A stretch of DNA of 64,000 nt from JAGQYH01 sp041393015 (lineage in GTDB: Bacteria > Bacteroidota > Bacteroidia > Chitinophagales > JADIYW01), in assembly GCA_041393015.1 (NCBI GenBank), contig JAWKKV010000005.1, positions 62,001-126,000 on the forward strand. Reading direction: 5' to 3'. Shown here in pieces: positions 17,999-27,457 of this stretch (the stretch's first letter is position 1; the number at the start of each line of letters is the position of its first letter). The notes below the pieces were generated by a model that saw only the letters and a list, made by a program, of their open reading frames with translations, did not search any database and was not told the DNA's origin. The position numbers and the translations under genes are program-made.

Positions 17999-18898
17999 TT
18001 AATAATCATTCTCTATCAAATGGTCTTCAATTGAAATATCAGCTTCTCCGTCTATTGAGTCTTCGTATCTATAATACAATCCGGTAAAAGAAGCTACAAT
18101 TACGGCTAACATCATTCCACCTGATATAAACTCAAATATTGTTTTAACTATGAAATAAGTTAGAGGCACACTTCTCATCAATTGTGCAATTTGCTGCAAC
18201 AAGGCCGATAAAATGAAAAAGCCTAACATTACTCCAAAACCAATCACTGCCATTTTTAAAATTCTGCCTGTATTTAAATGTTCTAAGCTAAAAGCTATGG
18301 CATCCTTAATACTGCGATTGCCTAAAGTATAAGCAGGAAAAGATAGAAAGAACTTTAATCCTATAAAAAAAGATATCGGCATTAAAGTAATTAGTAAAAA
18401 TGGCGAGGTAGCCGCTCCTATCAAAATAGCCAATATCATTGCGCCCCAAATCACTAAAGCATTTAAAACACACAAACCTATTAGTCCAAAAAGCTTCCCA
18501 CTAAGGGATTCCTTAAGTGATTTGACTACATCAATTTTACTCTCTTTAATCTCATTATTAGCTATTCTAAAGGAGAAAAAATAACTCCAGCTCATCACCA
18601 AAAAAAACAAAATAATGCCTATCATGAAATACAGTAATGTTTCCGGTTGAAGAACTTTCTCCTTTAATTCCATTATCCAATCCATCATGGCATCTTGATC
18701 TAACATTACGGTAGAATAATACTCCGTAAATTCTTCAATATTGTTATACCCTAAAAATTTCAAGAATCCGAAAGTCATTAATTTGGTAAAAGCGAAATAC
18801 AACACATAACCAATAAAGATTGGTTGCCAAATAGCCTTTATTAACTCAACTATCCCGCTAAATATATCTTCCTTAAATTGCTGTTGATATTGATTCAT
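17999..18898 (-). CDS. Polytopic inner-membrane protein of unknown function
   Basis: 299 residues with about six hydrophobic helices: IWQPIFIGYVLYFAF, LLYFMIGIILFFLVMSW, LFGLIGLCVLNALVIW, LLITLMPISFFIGLKFFL, MAVIGFGVMLGFFILSALL and MMLAVIVASFTGLYY. The C-terminus is acidic (EDSIDGEADISIEDHLIEND). The spacing and the FPAYTLGNRSIKDAIAFSLE segment resemble glycerophosphodiesterase-type membrane domains, but this is a weak impression. Divergent from parE. Confidence 0.65.
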   Translation of the reverse strand: MNQYQQQFKEDIFSGIVELIKAIWQPIFIGYVLYFAFTKLMTFGFLKFLGYNNIEEFTEYYSTVMLDQDAMMDWIMELKEKVLQPETLLYFMIGIILFFLVMSWSYFFSFRIANNEIKESKIDVVKSLKESLSGKLFGLIGLCVLNALVIWGAMILAILIGAATSPFLLITLMPISFFIGLKFFLSFPAYTLGNRSIKDAIAFSLEHLNTGRILKMAVIGFGVMLGFFILSALLQQIAQLMRSVPLTYFIVKTIFEFISGGMMLAVIVASFTGLYYRYEDSIDGEADISIEDHLIENDY

Positions 18899-19145
18899 TT
18901 ATTAAAATTCTTTAAGCAGTTCTCCAAATCGCTTACAATATAGTTAAATACAAAACACAGTCAATATATAACATCGTATTTATCCTCTACTAACACCCGC
19001 TTTCTTATCAATATTAAAAACAACTGTGGATAAGAAACAGCTTGAAAAGCAGCTTAAATACGTAACTTTAATGGTTGAGTTTATCATATATTAAACGAAA
19101 AACATACGCTTAAATTCAAGCAATCATTTCTAAAATAAATTACAA

Positions 19146-20999
19146 ATGTCAAGTAATTATACTGAAGATAATATTCGATCATTAGATTGGAAAGAGCACA
19201 TCCGATTAAGACCGGGAATGTATATTGGAAAATTGGGCGACGGAAGTGCCCATGACGATGGCATCTATGTTTTATTAAAAGAGATTATTGACAACTCTAT
19301 TGATGAGTTTGTGATGGGCTTTGGCAAAAGGATAGAAATTAAAATTGATGAAAAAGAAGTTGAGGTTAGAGATTATGGCCGAGGCATTCCACTAGGAAAA
19401 GTAATTGATTGTGTTTCTAAAATCAATACTGGTGGTAAATATGATTCTAAAGCATTTCAAAAATCTGTTGGACTAAACGGCGTAGGAACAAAAGCAGTCA
19501 ACGCATTGTCAAGTGCTTTTAAAGTAGAATCCATTAGAGATGGTGAAAAAAAAGTGGCAGAATTTGAATTCGGAGTTTTGGTGAATGACCATAAAATTCA
19601 AAAAACAACTGAAGACAACGGTACTCGTTTCACTTTTACAGCCGATGAAGGAATTTTTAAAAAATATAGATTCATCAATGAATTTATAGAAAACCAAATT
19701 TGGAATTATGCCTACCTAAACGCCGGCTTAACTATAAAATTCAATAACCGATTATATCTTTCTAAAAACGGGTTATACGATTTATTGGATAACAAAACTG
19801 AGGAAGGAACGCTTCGATATCCAATTATTCACCATAAAGGAGAAGATATTGAGTTTGCTTTGACACATGGTAACCAATATGGTGAAGAGTATTATTCATT
19901 TGTGAATGGTCAATATACCACACAAGGTGGAACACATTTAGCTGCATTTAGAGAAGCTTTGGTAAAAACCATTAGAGAGTTTTATAAAAAAAATTATGAT
20001 ACCTCCGACATTCGTGCTTCCATTATTGGCGCTATTAGTGTTCGAGTACAAGAACCGGTGTTTGAATCTCAAACCAAAACAAAACTAGGTTCCATCAATA
20101 TGAGTCCTGATGGCGCCACCGTAAAAACGTTTATCAATGATTTTATTAAGGTCAATTTAGATGCTCATTTGCATAAAAATCCTGAAGTAGCCGATGCTTT
20201 AAAAAGAAGAATTGAACAATCAGAGCGCGAGCGTAAGGATATGGCCGGTGTTCGTAAAATAGCTAAAGAGCGCGCCAAAAAAGCAAACATTCATAACAAA
20301 AAATTGAGAGATTGTAGGGTTCATTACACCGACGAAAAAAAGGAGAAACACATTGACACCACAATTTTTATTACCGAGGGAGATTCTGCCAGTGGGTCTA
20401 TCACTAAAGCAAGAGATGTAGACACTCAAGCTGTATTCAGCTTAAGAGGTAAGCCTTTGAATTGTTATGGTTTAACCAAAAAAATTGTTTATCAAAACGA
20501 AGAATTCAACCTTTTACAACATGCCTTAAATATTGAAGAGAGCTTAGATGATCTTCGCTATAATAATGTTGTAATTGCTACAGATGCCGACGTGGACGGT
20601 ATGCATATTAGACTTTTACTCATGACCTTCTTTCTACAGTTCTTCCCTGAATTAGTAAAAAAAGGACATTTATACGTGCTAGAAACGCCATTATTTAGAG
20701 TAAGAGATAAAAAAGATACCTACTACTGTTATTCACATGAAGAAAAACAAGAAGCTATTGCTAAATTAAAAGGGAAAGCGGAAATCACCAGATTCAAGGG
20801 ATTAGGAGAGATTTCACCTAATGAATTTGAAGAATTTATTGGAGCAAACATAAAGTTGAAATCTGTAATGATGCACGATAAAATCAGTATAGAAAAATTA
20901 TTAGAGTATTATATGGGCAAAAACACGATGGAACGTCAAAAATTCATCATTGATAATCTTGTTGTAGAAAAAGACCTTGAAGAAGAAATTGCTGCATAA
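19146..20999 (+). CDS. parE: DNA topoisomerase IV subunit B
   Basis: ATPase subunit of the type IIA topoisomerase that decatenates replicated chromosomes. 617 residues: GHKL ATPase domain with EIIDNSIDEF and GRGIPLG, GLNGVGTKAVNALS, transducer region, TOPRIM domain with TEGDSASGS and DADVDGMHIR, and the C-terminal RFKGLGE and FIIDNLV. It is shorter than GyrB, consistent with ParE of Bacteroidota. parC follows 18 bases later. Confidence 0.95.
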   Translation: MSSNYTEDNIRSLDWKEHIRLRPGMYIGKLGDGSAHDDGIYVLLKEIIDNSIDEFVMGFGKRIEIKIDEKEVEVRDYGRGIPLGKVIDCVSKINTGGKYDSKAFQKSVGLNGVGTKAVNALSSAFKVESIRDGEKKVAEFEFGVLVNDHKIQKTTEDNGTRFTFTADEGIFKKYRFINEFIENQIWNYAYLNAGLTIKFNNRLYLSKNGLYDLLDNKTEEGTLRYPIIHHKGEDIEFALTHGNQYGEEYYSFVNGQYTTQGGTHLAAFREALVKTIREFYKKNYDTSDIRASIIGAISVRVQEPVFESQTKTKLGSINMSPDGATVKTFINDFIKVNLDAHLHKNPEVADALKRRIEQSERERKDMAGVRKIAKERAKKANIHNKKLRDCRVHYTDEKKEKHIDTTIFITEGDSASGSITKARDVDTQAVFSLRGKPLNCYGLTKKIVYQNEEFNLLQHALNIEESLDDLRYNNVVIATDADVDGMHIRLLLMTFFLQFFPELVKKGHLYVLETPLFRVRDKKDTYYCYSHEEKQEAIAKLKGKAEITRFKGLGEISPNEFEEFIGANIKLKSVMMHDKISIEKLLEYYMGKNTMERQKFIIDNLVVEKDLEEEIAA

Positions 21000-21017
21000 T
21001 TGAAGAAGGATAAGTAA

Positions 21018-23849
21018 ATGGAAGAAAACGAAAACATAGAAGAGCACGAAGAGGCAACAAATCCGGAAGAAGCTAGTGAAGATGGAAAAATCACGTTGAT
21101 TGATGGCTTGTACGAAAATTGGTTTCTAGATTACGCCTCTTATGTAATTTTAGAAAGAGCTGTGCCTTTTTTAAATGACGGACTAAAACCTGTTCAACGT
21201 AGGATATTACACGCTTTAAAAATCATTGATGATGGCAGATTTCATAAAGTAGCCAACGTCATTGGTCAAACCATGCAATACCATCCGCATGGAGATATGG
21301 CTATTGGTGATGCGTTGGTAAAAATCGGTCAAAAAGAGTTATTGTTTGATACACAAGGTAACTGGGGAGATATTCGAACCGGTGATAGTGCTGCAGCTTC
21401 AAGATATATTGAAGTTCGATTATCAAAATTTGCATTAGACGTTGCTTTTAACCCACAAACTACTGAATGGCAGTTGTCATATGACGGTAGAAAAAAAGAA
21501 CCGGTCACCTTACCGATGAAATTCCCTATGGTATTAGCTTCCGGTGTGGAAGGGATTGCCGTAGGTTTAGCTACTAAAATTTTACCTCATAATTTCAATG
21601 AACTTTTAAAAGCTTGTATCGATCATTTAAAGGGTAAATCTTTTAAACTCCTCCCCGATTTCCCTACAGGTGGATTGGCAGATTGTTCAGAATACAAACA
21701 AGGTAAAAGAGGCAGTAAAGTTTTATTGAGAGCTAGAATTGAACAGTTTGATAAAGAAACTCTACTCATCAAAGAAATTCCTTATGGAACGACTACGACG
21801 CAGTTAATTGATTCCATTTTAAAAGCCAACGATAAAGGCACAATCAAAATAAAAAAGGTAGTAGATAATACCGCAAAAGATGTTGAAATACAAATAGATT
21901 TACCTAAGGGTGTTTCACCAAGTGTTACTATTGATGCCTTATATGCCTTCACTTCTTGCCAGTCTTCTATTTCACCGAATGCCTGTGTTATCATTGATGA
22001 CAAACCTGTTTTTATGGGCATTAATGATATGCTTCGAACATCAGTGGAACAAACAGTGGGGCTACTGAAACGAGAGCTAGAAATAAAACTGCATGAACTA
22101 GAAGAGAAATGGCATTTTTCTTCCTTAGAAAAAATATTTATTGAAAACAGAATTTACCGCGACATTGAAGAATGTGAAACCTGGGAAGCTGTTATTGAAG
22201 CCATTGACAAAGGTTTAGATCCATTTAAATCTCAGTTGATTAGAGAAGTTACGGAAGAAGATATTGTTCGGTTAACGGAGATAAAAATTAAGCGAATTTC
22301 CAAATTTGATGCTTTCAAGGCAGACGAGTTAATTCTGAAATTAGAAGAAGAGATTGCCCAAGTTAAACACGATTTAGCGCATTTAACGGATTATGCTATT
22401 GCTTACTATACTCGAATCATGGAGAAATATGGCAAAGGCAGAGAGCGTAAAACAGAAATCATCGGTTTTGATACTGTTGAAGTAAAAGAAGTAGTGGCCA
22501 ATAATGCCAAATTATACGTCGATAGAAAAGAAGGCTTCGTTGGCATTGGTAAAGACATGAAAAAGGCAGAGTTTGTCTGTGAGTGTTCTGATATTGATGA
22601 CGTTATCGTTTTTAGAGAAGATGGAAAATACTCAGTAACAAAAGTAGATGATAAAACCTTTACCGGCAAAGACATTATTTATGTTGGCATTTGGAAAAAA
22701 GGTGATGATAGAATGACCTATAACGCCATTTATAGAGATGGAAAAACTGGAAAAAGCTTTGCCAAACGATTTAATGTAAAATCAGCCACTAGAGATAGAG
22801 AATATGATTTAACCACTGGAGATCCAAAGTCAAAAACACTCTATTTTTCCGCCAATCCAAATGGCGAAGCAGAGGTTGTTTCCGTAAAATTGACGCAAAG
22901 TTCTTCCGCAAGAAAGAAAATTTTTGATTTCTATTTTTCAGAATTAGAAATTAAAGGGAGAAGTTCAAAAGGGAATACTTTAACTAAATATCCAGTTCGT
23001 AAAGTCACTTTAAGCGAAGAAGGTATTTCTACTTTAGGTGGCTTAGATGTTTGGTTAGACGAAGCGGTTGGCAAAATCAATACTGATGGTCATGGTCGAA
23101 AATTAGGTAGCTTTTTACCGGAAGACCAAATCTTAATGATTTTCAACTCCGGAGAATATATGCTTACACCATTGGAAATGAGTTATCGTTTTCCAATGCA
23201 TCAATTGTCTATCATTGAAAAATATGATCCTAAAAAAGTAATTACTGCTGTACATTATATGGATAGCAAAAAATGTAACTACGTGAAGCGGTTTCAAATT
23301 GAAACCTCCACCGCTGACACTAAATTCTTATTTATTGGTGAAGAGAGTAAGGATAAGTTAGTTTTTGCCACTACGAATAATCATCCCACCGTAGCCTATA
23401 CATTATACGGTGCTAAAAAGGACGATGAACCAACGGAGATTGATTTAACTGAGGTGATCGATGTGAAAGGATGGAAATCAACCGGAAACAAATTAACCGA
23501 AGGAACCATTAGAACTATGCAGTTGATTGCATCTGATGAAGAGGAAGAAAGCTCTGACAATGATGATGACAATACAGATCCGGAAGACGATAATAATCCA
23601 TCTGCAGAAGATGTAAATACTGATGATAATAATGAGGAGGAAGAAAAAGAAGCTACGCAAGTGACGAAAGTGGAGAAAGTAGAGAAAGAGACGAAAGTAG
23701 AGAAAGTTAAAGAAGTGACGGAAGTTCCAAAGGTAGACACTGAAAGTAAAAAAGAGGATAAACCAAAAGAAAAGCCAAAACCAAATACGGACAATATTGA
23801 GTTTGAGATCACTAACTTAAAAAGCGGTGAACAAGGCAGTTTGTTTTAG
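21018..23849 (+). CDS. parC: DNA topoisomerase IV subunit A
   Basis: Breakage-reunion subunit partnering ParE. 943 residues: winged-helix domain with GLKPVQRRILHAL, YHPHGDMAIGDAL (quinolone region) and the catalytic Tyr in AASRYIEVRL (near residue 130), tower and coiled coil, then a beta-pinwheel C-terminal domain. From about residue 838 the tail is low complexity, first acidic (EEEESSDNDDDNTDPEDDNN), then Lys/Glu/Val repeats (KVEKVEKETKVEKVKEV). The charged tail is likely disordered and is longer than in most ParC proteins. Confidence 0.95.
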   Translation: MEENENIEEHEEATNPEEASEDGKITLIDGLYENWFLDYASYVILERAVPFLNDGLKPVQRRILHALKIIDDGRFHKVANVIGQTMQYHPHGDMAIGDALVKIGQKELLFDTQGNWGDIRTGDSAAASRYIEVRLSKFALDVAFNPQTTEWQLSYDGRKKEPVTLPMKFPMVLASGVEGIAVGLATKILPHNFNELLKACIDHLKGKSFKLLPDFPTGGLADCSEYKQGKRGSKVLLRARIEQFDKETLLIKEIPYGTTTTQLIDSILKANDKGTIKIKKVVDNTAKDVEIQIDLPKGVSPSVTIDALYAFTSCQSSISPNACVIIDDKPVFMGINDMLRTSVEQTVGLLKRELEIKLHELEEKWHFSSLEKIFIENRIYRDIEECETWEAVIEAIDKGLDPFKSQLIREVTEEDIVRLTEIKIKRISKFDAFKADELILKLEEEIAQVKHDLAHLTDYAIAYYTRIMEKYGKGRERKTEIIGFDTVEVKEVVANNAKLYVDRKEGFVGIGKDMKKAEFVCECSDIDDVIVFREDGKYSVTKVDDKTFTGKDIIYVGIWKKGDDRMTYNAIYRDGKTGKSFAKRFNVKSATRDREYDLTTGDPKSKTLYFSANPNGEAEVVSVKLTQSSSARKKIFDFYFSELEIKGRSSKGNTLTKYPVRKVTLSEEGISTLGGLDVWLDEAVGKINTDGHGRKLGSFLPEDQILMIFNSGEYMLTPLEMSYRFPMHQLSIIEKYDPKKVITAVHYMDSKKCNYVKRFQIETSTADTKFLFIGEESKDKLVFATTNNHPTVAYTLYGAKKDDEPTEIDLTEVIDVKGWKSTGNKLTEGTIRTMQLIASDEEEESSDNDDDNTDPEDDNNPSAEDVNTDDNNEEEEKEATQVTKVEKVEKETKVEKVKEVTEVPKVDTESKKEDKPKEKPKPNTDNIEFEITNLKSGEQGSLF

Positions 23850-24165
23850 TGTGAATGCGGATTTTCGGATCTTCAGTTTTTTGTAAATTTGTTTTTTTGC
23901 AACTCGTCATGCAGAACGAAGTGAGTTCTTCGCCAAAGGCTTCGACCGCCGGTGAAAGCATCTAATTAAAGTATTATAGTAAAAAGGTACTTTATGAGAT
24001 ATTTCGCTTTGCTCAATATGACAATTCCCCTTGAAGATTGACTAATATAGACCGATACCATCCCTATTATTTCAGAATAAATTAGGCAGTAATTTGAGAA
24101 TTATCTACTTAAATAGCTTGAATTGTATTAGGGATGGTATCGGTGATTTTCTTGGTATATTTTTC
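23850..24165. other. Gene-free interval between convergent genes
   Basis: Holds a CGTCATGCAGAACGAAGTGAG string with following GC-richer sequence, the type of dispersed intergenic repeat common in Bacteroidota, and the large inverted repeat at 24051-24144. No reading frame of note. Confidence 0.6.
24051..24144. repeat. 16-bp perfect inverted repeat with 62-base loop
   Basis: ACCGATACCATCCCTA (24051-24066) is the exact reverse complement of TAGGGATGGTATCGGT (24129-24144). It sits between the convergent ends of parC and the lipoprotein gene at 24166. It may be a bidirectional transcription barrier, although the loop is longer than in usual terminators and no T-run follows directly. Confidence 0.85.
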
Positions 24166-25170
24166 CTATTTAACCGTGGATATTCCTTTATTCATAGCCT
24201 TGTTAATATTAATATCAAAAGCATTAAAATCTCCTATACTTAATAAAAACCAAAAAGATTGAATATTCCCATTGCCAGATTCATAAATATATTTGTTAGA
24301 TCTAACTGCACTTGGATTAGGAAGATCCTGATACTGAGGGAAATTATTTACTGAAATTAATAATCCATCAGAATTATAATCATAATCTGATTGAGCATAA
24401 TCCTTCCTAATAGCAATGAACACAGTATCTGATCTCACTGATGAATCGATATATATATATTCATCTACATATTGAATAAGTTTATTTTGACTATCATAAA
24501 TATAACTACCATTATGTATTACAGTTTCAATATCAATACCAATTGTACTTTGGAATGAACTTCTTAAAGTATCTTCACCACTGCCAGTAACTTTTACACC
24601 ATCATTAAAAAATATGGTTGTTGGAATATCAGGAACAAGAGCCTTTGTTAATATATTTTGTGAATTGAATTCACAATCTAATTGATTTCTTTCATCATTA
24701 ATTACTTTATATGACTTAAGTTGACCAGTTGATAAGTAACTGTACTCAATATGCCAATGTGGAGTAGCTTCATAAACATTATTATCATAATCATATTCTT
24801 TCCATACAATAACATTATTATCATCAAACTCAAATTCCCACTTACCATAAATCTCCCAATCTCCCCCTAATTCTCTTCCTTGATATATTGCTTCTGCAAA
24901 ATTCGCATTGTAAATAAAATCAGTTCTATCAAAAAAAACTGTATCACCATTTTCAAAAGTATAGCCATTTATTCTGCTTAGTTTATCATCTTCATATTCA
25001 TAGTTACTTTGAGATTTTTGATATTGGGAACTTGCTGGGGGTTGAAAAACATAACTTTTCAATCGCTTCTCAACTCCAGGATTATCTATATCGGGAACAT
25101 CCTCATTACAAGCAGTAAAAGCGAATAGAATAGCGACCAACAGTAAATTCAATTGTACAATCTTTTTCAT
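24166..25170 (-). CDS. Putative lipoprotein with beta-repeat body
   Basis: 334 residues, lipoprotein signal with lipobox FTAC (Cys 21) followed by NEDVPDID. The body contains many Tyr/Asp-rich beta-strand pairs (YEYEDDKLSRINGYTF, IYNANFAEAIYQ, YDSQNKLIQYVDEYIY, YNSDGLLISVNNF), resembling DUF4595/RHS-like beta-repeat proteins. No enzymatic motif seen. Probably exported to the outer membrane. A pentanucleotide repeat lies about 60 bases upstream of the start. Confidence 0.7.
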   Translation of the reverse strand: MKKIVQLNLLLVAILFAFTACNEDVPDIDNPGVEKRLKSYVFQPPASSQYQKSQSNYEYEDDKLSRINGYTFENGDTVFFDRTDFIYNANFAEAIYQGRELGGDWEIYGKWEFEFDDNNVIVWKEYDYDNNVYEATPHWHIEYSYLSTGQLKSYKVINDERNQLDCEFNSQNILTKALVPDIPTTIFFNDGVKVTGSGEDTLRSSFQSTIGIDIETVIHNGSYIYDSQNKLIQYVDEYIYIDSSVRSDTVFIAIRKDYAQSDYDYNSDGLLISVNNFPQYQDLPNPSAVRSNKYIYESGNGNIQSFWFLLSIGDFNAFDININKAMNKGISTVK

Positions 25171-25574
25171 TTTTTGTTTTTTGTTCTCATTACTAAAAAA
25201 TACGCAGTGTTAAATACAACGTAAACTCAAAATACAATACAATACAATACAATCATTGTTAACATTAAAGCAACAATAGAAAACAATAAAAAATGGACTG
25301 AATAAGCGCAGAAACTTTGTTAGTTTCCATTATGAAACTCTTCCTTACCTATGCGAATCTTCGGCGAAGCGAGGGCTAACGCTCTAAGTAACTTTACTTT
25401 TTTCATTAAAAATATACATAAAGCTATGATGACTAAGCTCTAATTATACTGAATCTTCTGTGAAGGAAATGATTGTTGAAGGCCAAAAATACTTCCACTC
25501 GCTATAAACGAGCAACTGGATATTTAATACGTCCTACTTTATACTTTATACTTATACTTTGTACTCAATACTTA
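25171..25574. other. Gene-free 404-base interval with low-complexity strings
   Basis: Contains the AATAC repeat (25231-25253), a GCGAAGCGAGGGCTAACGCTC string similar to the AAGCGAGGGTAAC after yidC, and a run of TACTTTATACTTATACTT-like sequence (25536-25575). It carries the upstream region of the lipoprotein gene (-) and the downstream end of the SulP gene (-). No gene visible. Confidence 0.6.
25231..25253. repeat. Pentanucleotide microsatellite (AATAC)4 plus AAT
   Basis: Four perfect AATAC units plus a partial one, 61-83 bases upstream of the 25170 start codon on the minus strand, where promoter elements would be expected. Confidence 0.9.
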
Positions 25575-27149
25575 CTACTTGTTACTTACCTTCCCATCAA
25601 ACGCCACCTTATAAGTAGGATCTTCTAAAACATTTACATCAATCAGCTTATCTGCATTTTGTAATAACCTTTTACAATCAGCACTTAGATGACGTAAATG
25701 AACTACTTTATCTAATTTAGAATAACGTTCAGTGATCTTATTGACGGCATCTATCGCCGACATATCTACAATCTTACTTTCAGCAAAATCAATAATCACC
25801 TCATGAGGATCGTTTAATACGTCAAATTTTTCAGCAAAAGCTGTAGTTGAACCAAAAAACAATGGTCCAAAGATTTCATAGTGCTTCACTCCTGCTTCAT
25901 CAACATATTTCTTTGCTCTAATTCTTTTAGCACTTTCCCATGCAAATACCAATGCTGAAATGATAACTCCGATCAATACCGCTAACGCTAAATTGTGTAA
26001 GAAAACAGTTACCAATGTCACCACAACCATCACAAAAATATCGTGTTTAGGCATTTTGGTAAAAGCTCTGATACTTACCCATTCAAAAGTTCCAATCGCC
26101 ACCATAATCATCAAACCGGTTAATGCCGCCATTGGCACTTTTTCAATCAAACTAGATCCAAACACCACAAATACTAATAACATCACCGATGCCACAATCC
26201 CAGATAATCTTGCTCTTGCCCCATTTGATATATTGATCAAACTTTGACCAATCATAGCACATCCACCCATTCCAGAGAAAAATCCGGTAACCGTATTCGC
26301 TAACCCTTGCGCCACGGCTTCTTTATTTCCCCATCCTCTTGTTTCTGTAATTTCGTCAATCAAGTTAAGCGTTAGCAAACTTTCAATTAAACCCACACCA
26401 GCTACAATAAAAGCATAAGGAAGAATTATTTGTAACGTTTCCATGGTAAAAGGAACATTTGGAATATGAAAAGGTGGAAATCTCCCAGAAATAGAGGCAA
26501 TATCTCCTACTGTATTGGTATCAATATTAAAAGCTACAACTAAACCAAAAATGGTTAAAATTGCGGCTAATGATGAAGGAATTATCTTAGTAATCTTAGG
26601 TAATCCCCAGATAATCAACATAGTTAAAGCGACCAAACCCAACATGGTAAATAACGGCGCTCCACCTAACCAATGATGGATGCCATCTGTTCCTGTTTCT
26701 TGGAATTGAACGAGTTGAGACATAAAAATTACGATAGCCAAACCATTTACAAATCCAAACATAACTGGATGTGGCACCAACCTTATCAGCTTTCCTAAAC
26801 GTAAAAAGCCAGCCAACATTTGAATTATGCCTGCTAGAATAACTGTAGCAAAAATATATTCAACGCCATGTGATTGGACTAAAGAAACAATGACAACCGC
26901 TACAGCACCGGTTGCTCCTGAGATCATTCCAGGTCGACCACCAAAAATAGAAGTAATTAAACCCATTGTAAAAGCAGCATATAATCCTGTCAATGGAGAA
27001 AGTCCGGCAATAATTGAAAATGCAACGGCTTCCGGCACCAAGGCTAGTGCTACAGTTAAACCAGATAAAATTTCTGTCTTATAATTTACCTTCTGTGAAA
27101 AATCAAATAAATTAAAATATCGTTTATATCGTTTTAGTGTTGCATTCAT
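25575..27149 (-). CDS. SulP/SLC26-type inorganic anion transporter
   Basis: 524 residues from ATG 27149 (MNATLKRYKRYFNLFDF), chosen because GAGGAAAG lies just upstream of it; a longer frame to 27197 has no support. About ten to twelve membrane helices form the transporter core (SGLTVALALVPEAVAFSIIA is the hallmark first element; GAVAVVIVSLV, GLIMIMVAIGTFEWVS region). A C-terminal STAS domain (about 420-524) includes EVIIDFAESKIVDMSAIDAV. The substrate is probably sulfate, bicarbonate or another anion; the sequence does not decide. Confidence 0.92.
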   Translation of the reverse strand: MNATLKRYKRYFNLFDFSQKVNYKTEILSGLTVALALVPEAVAFSIIAGLSPLTGLYAAFTMGLITSIFGGRPGMISGATGAVAVVIVSLVQSHGVEYIFATVILAGIIQMLAGFLRLGKLIRLVPHPVMFGFVNGLAIVIFMSQLVQFQETGTDGIHHWLGGAPLFTMLGLVALTMLIIWGLPKITKIIPSSLAAILTIFGLVVAFNIDTNTVGDIASISGRFPPFHIPNVPFTMETLQIILPYAFIVAGVGLIESLLTLNLIDEITETRGWGNKEAVAQGLANTVTGFFSGMGGCAMIGQSLINISNGARARLSGIVASVMLLVFVVFGSSLIEKVPMAALTGLMIMVAIGTFEWVSIRAFTKMPKHDIFVMVVVTLVTVFLHNLALAVLIGVIISALVFAWESAKRIRAKKYVDEAGVKHYEIFGPLFFGSTTAFAEKFDVLNDPHEVIIDFAESKIVDMSAIDAVNKITERYSKLDKVVHLRHLSADCKRLLQNADKLIDVNVLEDPTYKVAFDGKVSNK

Positions 27150-27457
27150 TCTTCTTTCCTCTTGATTGATTCCTTTGCTCAAACATAAACAAACCAATGC
27201 TTAAGCGCCGCAAAGGACGGGAAAAGAATAATAACCTAAAGTCATGTATGTTTTAAGCTTGGATAATATAGATAGTGAAATGGATATATGAAAATATGGA
27301 TTTGTGGCTATTCCAGCTAAAATCAAAATTAGATTTCTCACTACTGACAATATTTTTAATATCTAGTTTTCTAACTCACAAACTATAGAGATTAAAATTT
27401 GCGCTAGCAAATTTTATTTGAATTTTGAGATTGAATTTGAGTCTTGAATCTTTAAAA
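27150..27457. other. Gene-free 308-base interval
   Basis: Downstream of the acyl-CoA dehydrogenase gene and upstream of the SulP gene (both -). No gene. It holds a GCGCCGCAAAGGACGGG string and, at 27391-27447, an inverted copy of the dispersed repeat seen after yidC. Confidence 0.6.
27391..27447. repeat. Dispersed intergenic repeat (inverted relative to the yidC copies)
   Basis: Read on the minus strand it gives AGATTCAAGACTCAAATTCAA, then an A/T spacer and AATTTGCTAGCGCAAATTTT. The region after yidC has the same order: AGATTCAA repeats, A/T spacer, CGCTAGCGCAAGTTTT. Confidence 0.55.

Noticed and set aside
23396..23812. 138-codon Ser-rich minus frame inside parC
   Set aside because: It is the antisense of the acidic low-complexity ParC tail; Ser/Phe richness is a by-product of Glu/Lys codons.
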